Assembly: GCA_942492715.1 (NCBI GenBank)
Contig: CALOFW010000002.1
Location: 124,001-188,000, forward strand
Length of the DNA: 64,000 nucleotides
Source of the DNA: Sva-07 sp942492715
GTDB lineage: Bacteria > Actinomycetota > Acidimicrobiia > Acidimicrobiales > Ilumatobacteraceae
Direction: 5' to 3'
Numbering within the stretch: the first letter of the stretch is position 1; the number at the start of each line of letters is the position of its first letter. The position numbers were made by a program, and so were the translations under genes. Shown in pieces: positions 1-7,907 of the stretch. Under the pieces are notes generated by a model. That model was not told where the DNA came from. It saw only the letters and a program-made list of their open reading frames with translations, and did not search any database.

Positions 1-492
1 GGCGACCACGGCCTGATGCTGAAGGGTGTGATGCACTTCCACGGATGCCTGCGGGTGCCGATGGTGGTCAACGCTCCCGGGCGCAACGGGGCTCGAACCT
101 CGTCACTCGCCGCGAGCATGGACCTGCCGCACACGATCCTCGATCTGTGCGGCGTCGCCGAGTTCCAGGGGATGCAGGGCACGAGCCTCGTCCCGCTGCT
201 CGACGACCCATCGGTGACGCTGCGCGACGACGTGTTGGTCGAGGACGACTTTCCGGCGTCGGCCCTCGGGGGCCTGCTCCCGCTCAAGACGCGAACGGTC
301 GTCACCGAGACGCATCGGTACACGCGCGACAGCAACGGCTTCGAGATGCTGTACGACCTGGGCGTCGACCCCGACGAACTCGTCAACCTGGCGGCCCGTG
401 ATCGTGGCGCTCGCAGCACGATGGTCGACACGATGGTCGACGCGCTCCTGCGGGCCGACGATCTCACCCGCACCGAACCCGTCACTCCCTGA
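1..492 (+). CDS. Sulfatase/alkaline-phosphatase superfamily protein, C-terminal part (cut by window edge)
   Basis: The frame is open from the first base, so this is the C-terminal 163 residues of a longer protein. It begins with GDHGLMLKG, the 'GDHG' block of type I sulfatases and phosphonate monoester hydrolases that helps form the metal site. It ends with YDLGVDPDELVNLA, the usual sulfatase C-terminal block (xLYDLxxDPxExxNLA). Family members hydrolyse sulfate or phosphate esters through a formylglycine made from a Cys or Ser in the N-terminal half, which lies outside the window, so activity and substrate cannot be judged. A GGGGTC-type palindrome lies about 115 bp after the stop. Confidence 0.85.
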   Translation, partial: GDHGLMLKGVMHFHGCLRVPMVVNAPGRNGARTSSLAASMDLPHTILDLCGVAEFQGMQGTSLVPLLDDPSVTLRDDVLVEDDFPASALGGLLPLKTRTVVTETHRYTRDSNGFEMLYDLGVDPDELVNLAARDRGARSTMVDTMVDALLRADDLTRTEPVTP

Positions 493-606
493 CCATTCCC
501 ATCGGTCGTCGAGGCCGTCATGGGCTTCGTGCCGCGCTCGGGTTCGGCCGGGAACACCTCGCCGCGCAAGGCTGGGAGTCGGGCAGACACGCCCATCCCT
601 GACCGA

Positions 607-635
607 TCACGTCTGGGGTCTGATCCCAGACGTGA
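607..635. repeat. Intergenic palindrome, GGGGTC family, copy 1
   Basis: Arms TCACGTCTGGGGTC (607-620) and GATCCCAGACGTGA (622-635) flank a single T, with one mismatch. It sits 15 bp before the ATG of the next gene. Five related palindromes occur elsewhere in the window. Confidence 0.85.
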
Positions 636-649
636 GGCTTGGAGCAGCG

Positions 650-1219
650 ATGACCAGCGAACGACCGGCGCACCGGCGCATCGAACCGATCGATCTCGAC
701 GACGTCACCGACGACGAGCTGCGCGCCACGCTCGCGGGTGCGCTCACGCTCGACGGGCGACCGCTCAACATCTTCGGCGTGCTGGGCCACCACCCGAAGC
801 TGCTGAAGCGTTTCAACCTGCTCGGTGGATTCCTGCTCAACAAGGGGCTGCTTCCCGAGCGTGAACGCGAGCTGGTGATCCTGCGCGTCGGCTGGAACGC
901 GCAAGCCGTGTACGAGTTCGGTCAACACACCGTCATCGGCAAACGCTGCGGGCTCACGGACGAGGAGATCGCCGCGCTGACGAGGTCGCCGCACGATCAC
1001 GCCTGGAGCGCCGAGGATCTGGCGTTGATCGCCCTCGCCGACGACCTCGCCGCCGGCGACTGTGTGGGCAACGGGACGTGGCTGGCACTCACGACGCGGT
1101 GGTCGGAGGCCGAGCTGGTCGAGCTCCTGGTCGTCGCCGGCTTCTACCGACTCGTGTCCGGCTTCCTCAACAGCGCCGGCGTCCAACTCGACGACGGCGT
1201 CCCCGGATTTCCCGCCTGA
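650..1219 (+). CDS. Carboxymuconolactone decarboxylase / AhpD-fold protein
   Basis: The product is 189 residues, helical, of the AhpD-like fold. The segment around residues 60-115 (LLPERERELVILRVGW, then YEFGQHTVIG and GLTDEEIAALT) matches the carboxymuconolactone decarboxylase family pattern. The CxxC pair of true AhpD peroxidases is absent, so a disulfide-based peroxidase role is unlikely. Many such proteins are of unknown function. The ATG at 650 was chosen because the frame upstream runs through the intergenic palindrome and is not protein-like. The stop lies inside another palindrome shared with the convergent nuclease gene. Confidence 0.8.
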   Translation: MTSERPAHRRIEPIDLDDVTDDELRATLAGALTLDGRPLNIFGVLGHHPKLLKRFNLLGGFLLNKGLLPERERELVILRVGWNAQAVYEFGQHTVIGKRCGLTDEEIAALTRSPHDHAWSAEDLALIALADDLAAGDCVGNGTWLALTTRWSEAELVELLVVAGFYRLVSGFLNSAGVQLDDGVPGFPA

Positions 1220-1261
1220 CTGTCACATCTGGGGTCCGACCCTGATGTTGCAGTCAGGCGG
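1212..1261. repeat. Intergenic palindrome, GGGGTC family, copy 2 (degenerate)
   Basis: Outer arms CCGCCTGACTG (1212-1222) and CAGTCAGGCGG (1251-1261) are perfect. Inside them is a degenerate GGGGTC-C-GACCC core. It lies between convergent genes and contains the stop codon of the upstream plus-strand gene, so it may act as a bidirectional terminator. Confidence 0.75.
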
Positions 1262-1268
1262 GGAGCGT

Positions 1269-4200
1269 TCATCTGAGCGCTTTGATCGCGTTCGTCCAGG
1301 CTTGCTTGTACTCGAGTACCGCCTTGTCGAACCTGCCGTCTGCGGCGTAGGCCTCCGCGTCGGCCAGAGACCGTTGGGCCGTCGCGATGTTCCTGGTGTC
1401 TCCGCCACTGTCGACGGCGATCTGCAGCTGAGCTGCCGCGAGACGACGATCCGCTTCCACCAGGTCGTCGATCGCTTCGCCGGCGACTGGCAGGTCGACC
1501 TTGGAGAGCGCGATGACGGCCTGGTGTTCACGGTCGAACACGCGGTTGCCATTCGTCGGATCGAGCGTGACGTCGTCGAGCCACCATGCCGACGTCAGGC
1601 TCTGATCGATCCGTTCGATCGCCTGTGCGATGAACTTGTCGTCCTGACGGTCGCCCGAGGGAACGGCGGCGGAGAGCGCGTCGCGCGCGGACTCCTTCAG
1701 GTAGCGCGGCGCGTCCAGTTGGAGACCGATCACGACTGGGTCGTGATCGGAGGATCGATACGGATCCGGTGCGTAGATCGCTTGTTGGGGCGGCTGCTTG
1801 AACGACGTGTCGTAGTCGATCAGGTCGGCCTCGTCCGCGTTGATGTGCCAGACGGTGACGCCGGTGACCTGGTCGACGAGGTCGGCGCTCGCGAGGGCAT
1901 GATCGAGGTAGCCGATCTGGCCGTCGAAGACGTAGGAATAGGCGTCCTCGCCCTGGAACAGCTGGATCAGATCGGTGTAGTCGTCCGCGGTACCGGCGGC
2001 GTCGTCGGACCCGGCGATGATGGCATCGATCGGGTCCTCCTTGTCGTAGGAGTTGAGGTCGCCGATGATCAGCGTGTCGGCGTCGCCGCTGCCGGTCGGG
2101 TCGGTGGCGAGCCAGTCGACGAGGGCCTCGGCGGCCGCTGTCCGCGTCGCGTTGCAGTTGCCGGCGCCGTCACCCAGGTCGGGGTCGCCGACGTCGTTGC
2201 ACCTTGAACCCTTGGACTTGAGGTGGTTGACCGCCACGGTGAACACGCTGCCCGACGAGTCGGCGAAGCTCTGTGCGAGCACCGGACGGCTCTTGGTGTC
2301 GATGAAGCGGGGATCGACGCTGCTGTCGAGAATCGCGTACCCACCCTCTGGTGACACGGACCCGGGCCGATAGACGATGGCGACCTTGATGGCATCGGTG
2401 CCGATGGTTCCAGTCGACACGTAGTCGTAGGCGCCCGGACCGTTCACGGCGTTGAGACTGTCGACGAGGTCGATGACCGCGTCATCATTGACGTTGTTCT
2501 CGATCTCGATCAGGCCGACGATGTCCGCGTCGATCGCCGTGATCGCCGCAACGATCTTGTCGCGTTGCCTCGTCAACTCCTCGGCGTTGTCGGCTCCGCG
2601 GCACTCCTGGTCTTCGTCGGGTCCACAGATGTCGTTTCTTCCGTCGTCGATCGTGGTGAAGTAGTTGAGGACGTTGAACGAAGCGACGCGAACGTCGCCG
2701 CCCACCTCGTCGGGTGCAGCGGTGCGCGGGTTGACGGAGCTGTAGTCGGCGCCCTGGGTCGGTTGGATCCGGTAGAGCCCGAACCCGTAGTCCATCACGC
2801 CGGTCACGTTGGCGACGGTGTCGCCGCCCCGGAACAGGTTGTCCAGGTCGAACACCGCGCCGTTCGGGTGGATCGCCGGGTCGGGATTCTGGCTGGATCG
2901 CCCGTCGTCGAGGGTGATCCGGTCGAGCAGGAACTCGGCGGCCGCCGCGACGGCATCCGGTCCGGGTTCGAACTCGGCGGTGGGGGTGAGCCGACGCTCG
3001 GAGGTGAGCACGATCTCGCCGAACCGGTCGAAGTTGAAGTACTCGGAGATCACGAGGGCCTGCGGGAACGTGATCGACATGCCCTCGGACGGCTCGAAGT
3101 CGTCGACTGCGGTGACCGGAAGGGCCAGTGTTGCCGGTGTCGGAGCGGTGTTCCCGGAGTCGCAGATGAGCACGGCGGTCGCAGTGATCTCGGTGCGGCT
3201 GAAGAACTCCTGGACCTGACCGACCACCCGGACGCGATCGCCGGTGTTGACGTCGACCGTCGGGTTGGATCCGTCGAACACGAAGATGCCCTCGGACGTC
3301 AGCGGGTCGGCATCTGCGTCGACATCCTCCTCCTGGAGGTGGAACCCGTTGAGGTCACCATTGGTGCCGTTGGCGCCGTCCTGGAAGTCACCGACGACCA
3401 CGGCCTCGACGATGTGGGTCTCGCCCACGAGTGGGCTCGCTGCGCCGTTGCCCTGGATGGCACTGATCAGCGTGGCGGGCTCGCCGCAGAAGCCGGTCGG
3501 CGGCGGCACGACGATCTCGTTCGGTGCGCCCGGCGTGTTGATCGCTTCGCCGACGGTCGCCGTTCCGCTGAAGCCGGGGATGCCCGCGAGGTCGAAGTCG
3601 TTGCGGACCCAGTCGGCGGGCGCATCGGTGTCGGTGCCGTCCGGGAAGCGCGAGGCGCCGCCCGGTGCGAATGAGCTGACGCCGTCGTAGTTCGGGCCGA
3701 GCACCGTCGAGGAGTACGTGAGGTCGCCTGCACCGCCATCCGCTACTGCGACGTCATCGACGATCCGTGTCCATGGCGCGACGTCGATGACTCCATCGTC
3801 GTCCACATCGACGTCGATGTCGTCGTCGGCTGCGCCGGTGAACCCCTCGACGAGGAGCAGCGTGATCGTCCCGTTCTCGAGCGCATTGGCCGGCAGTGAG
3901 GCCAGGTAGAAGCCGGCGGCGTCTGTCGTGCCGAGCGGGATCACCTCGTCGACGGTCCCCGTGGCACTGCTCGCGTCACCCTCGATCTCGAGGACGGAAA
4001 GGTTCGACAGGTCGGCCGACGGCGCGCCGTAGACCTCGATGTACTCGACGTCGGCGCCCGTCGTGCTCGCCGAGAACTCGTTGATGACCGGGTCGGCCGG
4101 ACCACTGCCACCTCCGCACGTGGTGGTGTGGGTGCCGAGCCCGTCGAAGGTGTTGTTCGGGAAGGTGTTCCATCCCGTCGAGGCGTCGAACGGGTCGTCG

Positions 4201-4739
4201 GCATTGGTGTCGCCGCCGCAGATCGTCTCGTTGCGCCGCAGGGTGTCGTCCTGACCTCCGCCCGGCCACTGACTGCCCGGATCGGTTCCGATCTGGCCGA
4301 ATGCGTCGATGACGGCACCGTTCTTGCGGAGGACCACGGCATCGTCGCCGTTGAAGTTGATGACCGAACCACTGGTCACGTCAGCTTCGGCAAGGATGGC
4401 TGCGTCGGCTGAAGGATGCGCGAGCACGTACACGTCGGCGTCGGCAATCGCCCCGGTGAGCGCGAGCGTCTGACTAGGGGCGGATGCACCGTTGCTGTAG
4501 AGCTCCAGCGCGTAACCGCCGGCGGCGAGATCGATCGCACCGCCGGTGCCGTTGTAGATCTCGATCGCTTTGTTGAACGACGACCCTTCGATGTACTCCG
4601 ACATGAACAGCTCGGTCGGGGCAGCCGCGGTGGCCGGCGGCGAACCGCCGATCAGCACGGGGACGAACGAGGCGACGAGTGCCCCTGCCAGTGCGAGTCG
4701 ACGAACCGAGGTGGACCGGGTGTGAGCCGTGCCGATCAT
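1269..4739 (-). CDS. Secreted ExeM/NucH-type endonuclease with lamin-tail domains
   Basis: The 1156-residue protein begins with a signal peptide (basic SVRRLALAG, hydrophobic core, then ATAAAP). Two lamin-tail-like domains follow: near residue 38 (TELFMSEYIEGS...AIEIYNGT) and near 215 (PVINEFSAS...EYIEVYG). An ExeM/NucH-type middle region begins near 415. An endonuclease/exonuclease/phosphatase domain covers about 675-1004, with VASFNVLNYF, IVGLIEIENN, GDLNSY and the catalytic SSDHDPVV block. The last 150 residues form a helical tail. Relatives degrade extracellular DNA. The ATG at 4739 is chosen because AAGGG lies about 7 nt upstream and the signal peptide starts there. The next gene upstream on this strand is a secreted 5'-nucleotidase, suggesting nucleic-acid scavenging. 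Confidence 0.88.
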   Translation of the reverse strand: MIGTAHTRSTSVRRLALAGALVASFVPVLIGGSPPATAAAPTELFMSEYIEGSSFNKAIEIYNGTGGAIDLAAGGYALELYSNGASAPSQTLALTGAIADADVYVLAHPSADAAILAEADVTSGSVINFNGDDAVVLRKNGAVIDAFGQIGTDPGSQWPGGGQDDTLRRNETICGGDTNADDPFDASTGWNTFPNNTFDGLGTHTTTCGGGSGPADPVINEFSASTTGADVEYIEVYGAPSADLSNLSVLEIEGDASSATGTVDEVIPLGTTDAAGFYLASLPANALENGTITLLLVEGFTGAADDDIDVDVDDDGVIDVAPWTRIVDDVAVADGGAGDLTYSSTVLGPNYDGVSSFAPGGASRFPDGTDTDAPADWVRNDFDLAGIPGFSGTATVGEAINTPGAPNEIVVPPPTGFCGEPATLISAIQGNGAASPLVGETHIVEAVVVGDFQDGANGTNGDLNGFHLQEEDVDADADPLTSEGIFVFDGSNPTVDVNTGDRVRVVGQVQEFFSRTEITATAVLICDSGNTAPTPATLALPVTAVDDFEPSEGMSITFPQALVISEYFNFDRFGEIVLTSERRLTPTAEFEPGPDAVAAAAEFLLDRITLDDGRSSQNPDPAIHPNGAVFDLDNLFRGGDTVANVTGVMDYGFGLYRIQPTQGADYSSVNPRTAAPDEVGGDVRVASFNVLNYFTTIDDGRNDICGPDEDQECRGADNAEELTRQRDKIVAAITAIDADIVGLIEIENNVNDDAVIDLVDSLNAVNGPGAYDYVSTGTIGTDAIKVAIVYRPGSVSPEGGYAILDSSVDPRFIDTKSRPVLAQSFADSSGSVFTVAVNHLKSKGSRCNDVGDPDLGDGAGNCNATRTAAAEALVDWLATDPTGSGDADTLIIGDLNSYDKEDPIDAIIAGSDDAAGTADDYTDLIQLFQGEDAYSYVFDGQIGYLDHALASADLVDQVTGVTVWHINADEADLIDYDTSFKQPPQQAIYAPDPYRSSDHDPVVIGLQLDAPRYLKESARDALSAAVPSGDRQDDKFIAQAIERIDQSLTSAWWLDDVTLDPTNGNRVFDREHQAVIALSKVDLPVAGEAIDDLVEADRRLAAAQLQIAVDSGGDTRNIATAQRSLADAEAYAADGRFDKAVLEYKQAWTNAIKALR

Positions 4740-4827
4740 GGTGATCCCTTCCGAAGCGCCCGCTGCGGATGTTCGATGTGCCAACCGGGCGCCTCGCGGA
4801 ACCCAGCGGTGTTCAGGTGACTGATGA

Positions 4828-4865
4828 ACCGGTTCCCCCCGACCTGGTGATCGGGGGGAACCGGT
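4828..4865 (-). terminator. Strong hairpin after the 5'-nucleotidase gene
   Basis: Perfect 15-bp arms (4828-4842 and 4851-4865; ACCGGTTCCCCCCGA and its complement) surround an 8-nt loop. It starts 6 nt beyond the stop of the minus-strand gene that ends at 4872. No T-run follows, as is common for terminators in high-GC actinobacteria. Confidence 0.8.
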
Positions 4866-4871
4866 GATGCA

Positions 4872-6665
4872 TCAGGGCAGCTCGTTGACCCGGTCGGTGC
4901 TCGGAGGAGCGACCGGGCTGAACGTGCCGAGGTAGTTGATGAGGGCCTGCAGGTCGTTGCCGCCGTCGAGCCGCGGCGCAGTGATCGTGGCGAACGTCGT
5001 GAAGTTGTCCCCGCCGTCGGCGAGGAAGTTGTTCACCGTCACGTTGTACGTCGCGGCGGGGTTCAGCGCCACGCCGTTCAACTGCACGTTGGTGACCGAG
5101 ACCGAGGTGCAGTCGCCGTCCACGATCGTGCTGGCGAGGTCGTATGTGAACCCTTCGGACACGCCGAGGTGCAGGAACGGACGGCTCGAGCCGAGCGGTT
5201 GGCACTGCTCCTCGAGGACCGAGACGATCTGTGCGCCGGTCATCGGGAACGTCACCAGCGTGTTGCCGAACGGCTGGAACGTGAATGCTTCGCCGAACGT
5301 GACGACACCATCTCCCTCATCGCCCGATTGGGCAAACGTGAGGTCCGAGCGCACACCGCCCGGGTTCATGAATGCCACGTCCGCGAAGTTCGACGACGTC
5401 GCCCACTGCTGGGCGTCGGCGACCAGGTTGCCGGCAGCGGACTCGACGCCGCGATCGGATCCGGTCGGATCCCCGCCGCGGGTGATGTCGGCCGTGATGT
5501 TGCCGACGGGCGTGTTCCCCGACTCGTCGAACAGGGGCTGCCACTTCGCGATGATCGCCGTCTGCGCCGGATCGGGTGTCAACGCTGCCTGCTCGACGAT
5601 GTGGTTCTCCGACGTGCTGAGGTCACGGCGGACGTCCTTGGTCCGCTTGTCGAGAACCAGGTTGACCTCGGTGACGACACGCCCGAACGAGTAAGCGCTC
5701 GTGACGATTCGCGGATCGCCGGCCGGGTCGTCGAGGACGCAGTTGTACGGCAGGTGGGTGTGGCCGGTGATGACGACGTCGATCTCGGGATCGAGCGCGT
5801 TGTTGATGGCCACGATCGGCCCGGAGATGCCGACGCAGGCGTCGACGTCACCCGGAGGCGGAGTTTGCGACCCGCCTTCGTGCAGGAGCACGACGATCGA
5901 TTCGACACCCTGCGCCTTCAGGATGGGCACGAGCGCATTGGCGGTCTCGGCTTCGTCGAGGAAGTCCCATCCCTCGATGCCGGCGGCGGCCACCAGAGTG
6001 TCGGTCGCCTCGAGGGTCATCCCGATGAAGCCGACCTTGACGTTCTTGACCCGCTCGATCCAGTACGGCGGAAGCGGCGTCTCGCCGGTCTCGTTGACCA
6101 CGTTGGCGGCGAGCCACTGGAAGTCGGCGCCCGGGTACGGCTCCTCCGGGAAGTAGCAGCCGTCGACGGGATGACAGCCACCGTTCTGCATGCGCAACAG
6201 CTCGGTCACGCCCTCGTCGAACTCGTGGTTGCCGACGCTCGACACGTCGAGCTGCATCGCATTCAGCGACTCGACCGAGGGTTCGTCGTGGAAGAGCCCG
6301 GAGAATGCCGGCGATCCGCCGATCAGGTCGCCGGCGGCGACGGTCAGACTGTACTTGTTGCCCTGGCGCAACTCGTTGAGCTTGGCGGACAGGTATTCCG
6401 AGCCGCCGGCCGGGGCACCGTTGATGTCCCCAGGTGTGGTCGCCTCGAGATGGCCGTGGTAGTCGTTGATCCCGAGGAGCTGCAGATCGATCAGCTGCCC
6501 CTTCGGATCGAGATTGCCGGGAGGCTGCGGGTTGCCGTTGCGGCCGGCTGACGCGGTGTTGGCGCTGAACGCTGCGGCACCGAACGAGATGGCGACGGCG
6601 CTCGTGACGGCGATGATGCGGCGGCGTCTCTGGCTCCCCCGCATTGTGTATGGGTTGGCGGACAT
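4872..6665 (-). CDS. Secreted 5'-nucleotidase / 2',3'-cyclic phosphodiesterase family metallophosphatase
   Basis: The protein has 597 residues. A signal peptide runs from a basic RRRR segment to ASAG near residue 41. The N-terminal metallophosphatase domain has NDYHGH (67-72), VAAGDLIGG, GNHEFDEG (145-152) and GHTH, which bind two metals. The C-terminal 5_nucleotid_C domain has the typical FMNPGGVRSDL and 'FGNTLVTFPMTG' blocks that position the nucleoside. The family releases phosphate from extracellular nucleotides. There is no LPxTG anchor, so the product is probably secreted. AGGGGA lies 5-10 nt before the ATG at 6665. The nuclease gene follows on the same strand across a strong hairpin, so the two may be separate units with a shared role. 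Confidence 0.92.
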   Translation of the reverse strand: MSANPYTMRGSQRRRRIIAVTSAVAISFGAAAFSANTASAGRNGNPQPPGNLDPKGQLIDLQLLGINDYHGHLEATTPGDINGAPAGGSEYLSAKLNELRQGNKYSLTVAAGDLIGGSPAFSGLFHDEPSVESLNAMQLDVSSVGNHEFDEGVTELLRMQNGGCHPVDGCYFPEEPYPGADFQWLAANVVNETGETPLPPYWIERVKNVKVGFIGMTLEATDTLVAAAGIEGWDFLDEAETANALVPILKAQGVESIVVLLHEGGSQTPPPGDVDACVGISGPIVAINNALDPEIDVVITGHTHLPYNCVLDDPAGDPRIVTSAYSFGRVVTEVNLVLDKRTKDVRRDLSTSENHIVEQAALTPDPAQTAIIAKWQPLFDESGNTPVGNITADITRGGDPTGSDRGVESAAGNLVADAQQWATSSNFADVAFMNPGGVRSDLTFAQSGDEGDGVVTFGEAFTFQPFGNTLVTFPMTGAQIVSVLEEQCQPLGSSRPFLHLGVSEGFTYDLASTIVDGDCTSVSVTNVQLNGVALNPAATYNVTVNNFLADGGDNFTTFATITAPRLDGGNDLQALINYLGTFSPVAPPSTDRVNELP

Positions 6666-6740
6666 CGGGTTCCCCTATTCGGTCGTTGGCGGTCGACTCC
6701 CGGCTCGCCGGGAGGACCAACCGTTGTAGCACAGTCCAAC

Positions 6741-6762
6741 GACCCCCCCGAACGGCGGGGTC
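6741..6762 (-). terminator. Hairpin at the 3' end of the DinB-like gene
   Basis: GACCCC (6741-6746) pairs with GGGGTC (6757-6762), with a further CCG/CGG stem inside. It overlaps the stop codon of the minus-strand gene ending at 6761. It resembles the GGGGTC palindromes but has a longer loop. Confidence 0.5.
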
Positions 6763-7366
6763 AGGAGGTCATGCCGCCGAGGCCGACGAGGCCGCGAGCG
6801 AGCTCGATCTCACCCATGTGGCGCAGGCCGTGCTGGTACAGCCAGCACTCGAACCCGTCGAGCACGGTGATCCCTGCCGGCCCGGCGCAGCGTGCACTGT
6901 AGGTACTGGCGATCACCGGGGGGTACGGCTTCGCGACCAGGACCCGCGTGAGGTCGGCTGGATCCATCGATGCGAGGTACGCCTCGGTCCGCTCGAACAC
7001 CGCCCGCTGGTAGTCCTTGTAGGCGTCGTAGTCGCCGATGCGCTGGGCGACCATCTCGTCGACGGTCTTCTCCTTGCCGTGGTCGGCGATCGTGAGCTGC
7101 AGCCGTTCCTGCCACTCGTCATTCCAGATCGGCGGCTCGCCCGTGATCACCATGAACGACCCGTCGTGCACGTTCACGTAGTGGAACAGCGAGAACGCGA
7201 TCGGCAGCACGCCCTCGCGCTCGAAGTGGTTGACGTGTTCCAGCTCCATCGTGTCGACCGCCTGGTAGTACAGCGAGTGCATCGTGCGCATGCGCCGGTA
7301 CAGCGAGTCCTGGATCGGATCGGCCAATGGCGGCCCGGCGTTGAGGTCGAGGTCGATGTCGGTCAT
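6761..7366 (-). CDS. DinB/YfiT-fold metal-binding protein
   Basis: The 201-residue protein looks like a DinB-superfamily four-helix bundle. Metal-ligand-type histidines are visible in MELEHVNHFEREG (about 42-54), FHYVNVHDG and the C-terminal LYQHGLRHMGEIELAR block. DinB-fold proteins include mycothiol-dependent enzymes, but no substrate can be read from sequence. No clear operon partner is seen: the 112 bp to the next gene upstream and the hairpin downstream suggest a single-gene unit. Confidence 0.7.
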   Translation of the reverse strand: MTDIDLDLNAGPPLADPIQDSLYRRMRTMHSLYYQAVDTMELEHVNHFEREGVLPIAFSLFHYVNVHDGSFMVITGEPPIWNDEWQERLQLTIADHGKEKTVDEMVAQRIGDYDAYKDYQRAVFERTEAYLASMDPADLTRVLVAKPYPPVIASTYSARCAGPAGITVLDGFECWLYQHGLRHMGEIELARGLVGLGGMTS

Positions 7367-7478
7367 GACGTTCCTTCCGGTGGAGACGTCTCGGGTGGTC
7401 CGAGGCGGGTGAGGCGGCAGGCGGATCCGTCCCCGGAGCCGCCGGGCGGCGTCTCGGCAACGGGAATCGTGTCGGCGT

Positions 7479-7850
7479 TCACCGTGTCGTCGTCCGGGCC
7501 GGAGCCGGTTCGTGCAGCTCGATCATGTTGCCCGACGGATCGAACAGGAACGTCTGGCGCGCCGAGCCGACCCCGCTGGGATCGCGGACGTCGATGCCGC
7601 CACTGCGGAGTTCGGCAACGGTGGCGTCGAGGTCGGCGACCTGGATGGCGAAGTGCTGGCCGCAGCTGTTGGGGACCTCACCTTCGATCAGGTGGACCTG
7701 CTGACCACCGATGTCGAGCCATGCCCCACCGAACGGGAAGTCGGGGCGATCCGTGCGAGCGGTCAGCCCGAGCACCTCGGTGTAGAACTCGATGCTCTCG
7801 GCCGCGTCGCTCACGTTGATCGACACGTGATGAACCCCCAGCGGCTGCAC
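7479..7850 (-). CDS. VOC-family (glyoxalase/bleomycin-resistance) protein
   Basis: The 123-residue product matches one vicinal-oxygen-chelate unit. It has LGVHHVSINVSD at the start, FYTEVLGL, then VHLIE, GQHFAI and FDPSGNMIELHEP, where His, His and Glu are the usual metal ligands. Families with this pattern include lactoylglutathione lyase-like enzymes and dioxygenases; the substrate is unknown. A GTG at 7850 is preferred because translation further upstream would run through an intergenic palindrome. It follows ppsA on the same strand, but the palindrome between them suggests separate transcription. Confidence 0.82.
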   Translation of the reverse strand: MQPLGVHHVSINVSDAAESIEFYTEVLGLTARTDRPDFPFGGAWLDIGGQQVHLIEGEVPNSCGQHFAIQVADLDATVAELRSGGIDVRDPSGVGSARQTFLFDPSGNMIELHEPAPARTTTR

Positions 7851-7867
7851 CGCATCAGTGTGCCAGA

Positions 7868-7897
7868 TGAGACGCTGGGGTCTGACCCCGTGTCTCA
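7868..7897. repeat. Intergenic palindrome, GGGGTC family, copy 3
   Basis: TGAGACGCTGGGGTC (7868-7882) and GACCCCGTGTCTCA (7884-7897) are separated by a single T, with one bulged base. It lies between the end of ppsA and the start of the VOC gene on the same strand. Confidence 0.85.
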
Positions 7898-7907
7898 ACT
7901 GGGCGGC

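Noticed and set aside
650..1219. True AhpD peroxidase
   Set aside because: The CxxC motif needed for the peroxidase cycle is absent, unlike the protein at 24281-24625.
1062..2207. Long open frame on the plus strand across the nuclease gene
   Set aside because: It lies opposite a recognisable nuclease domain, has no recognisable motif, and long antisense frames are expected at this GC content.
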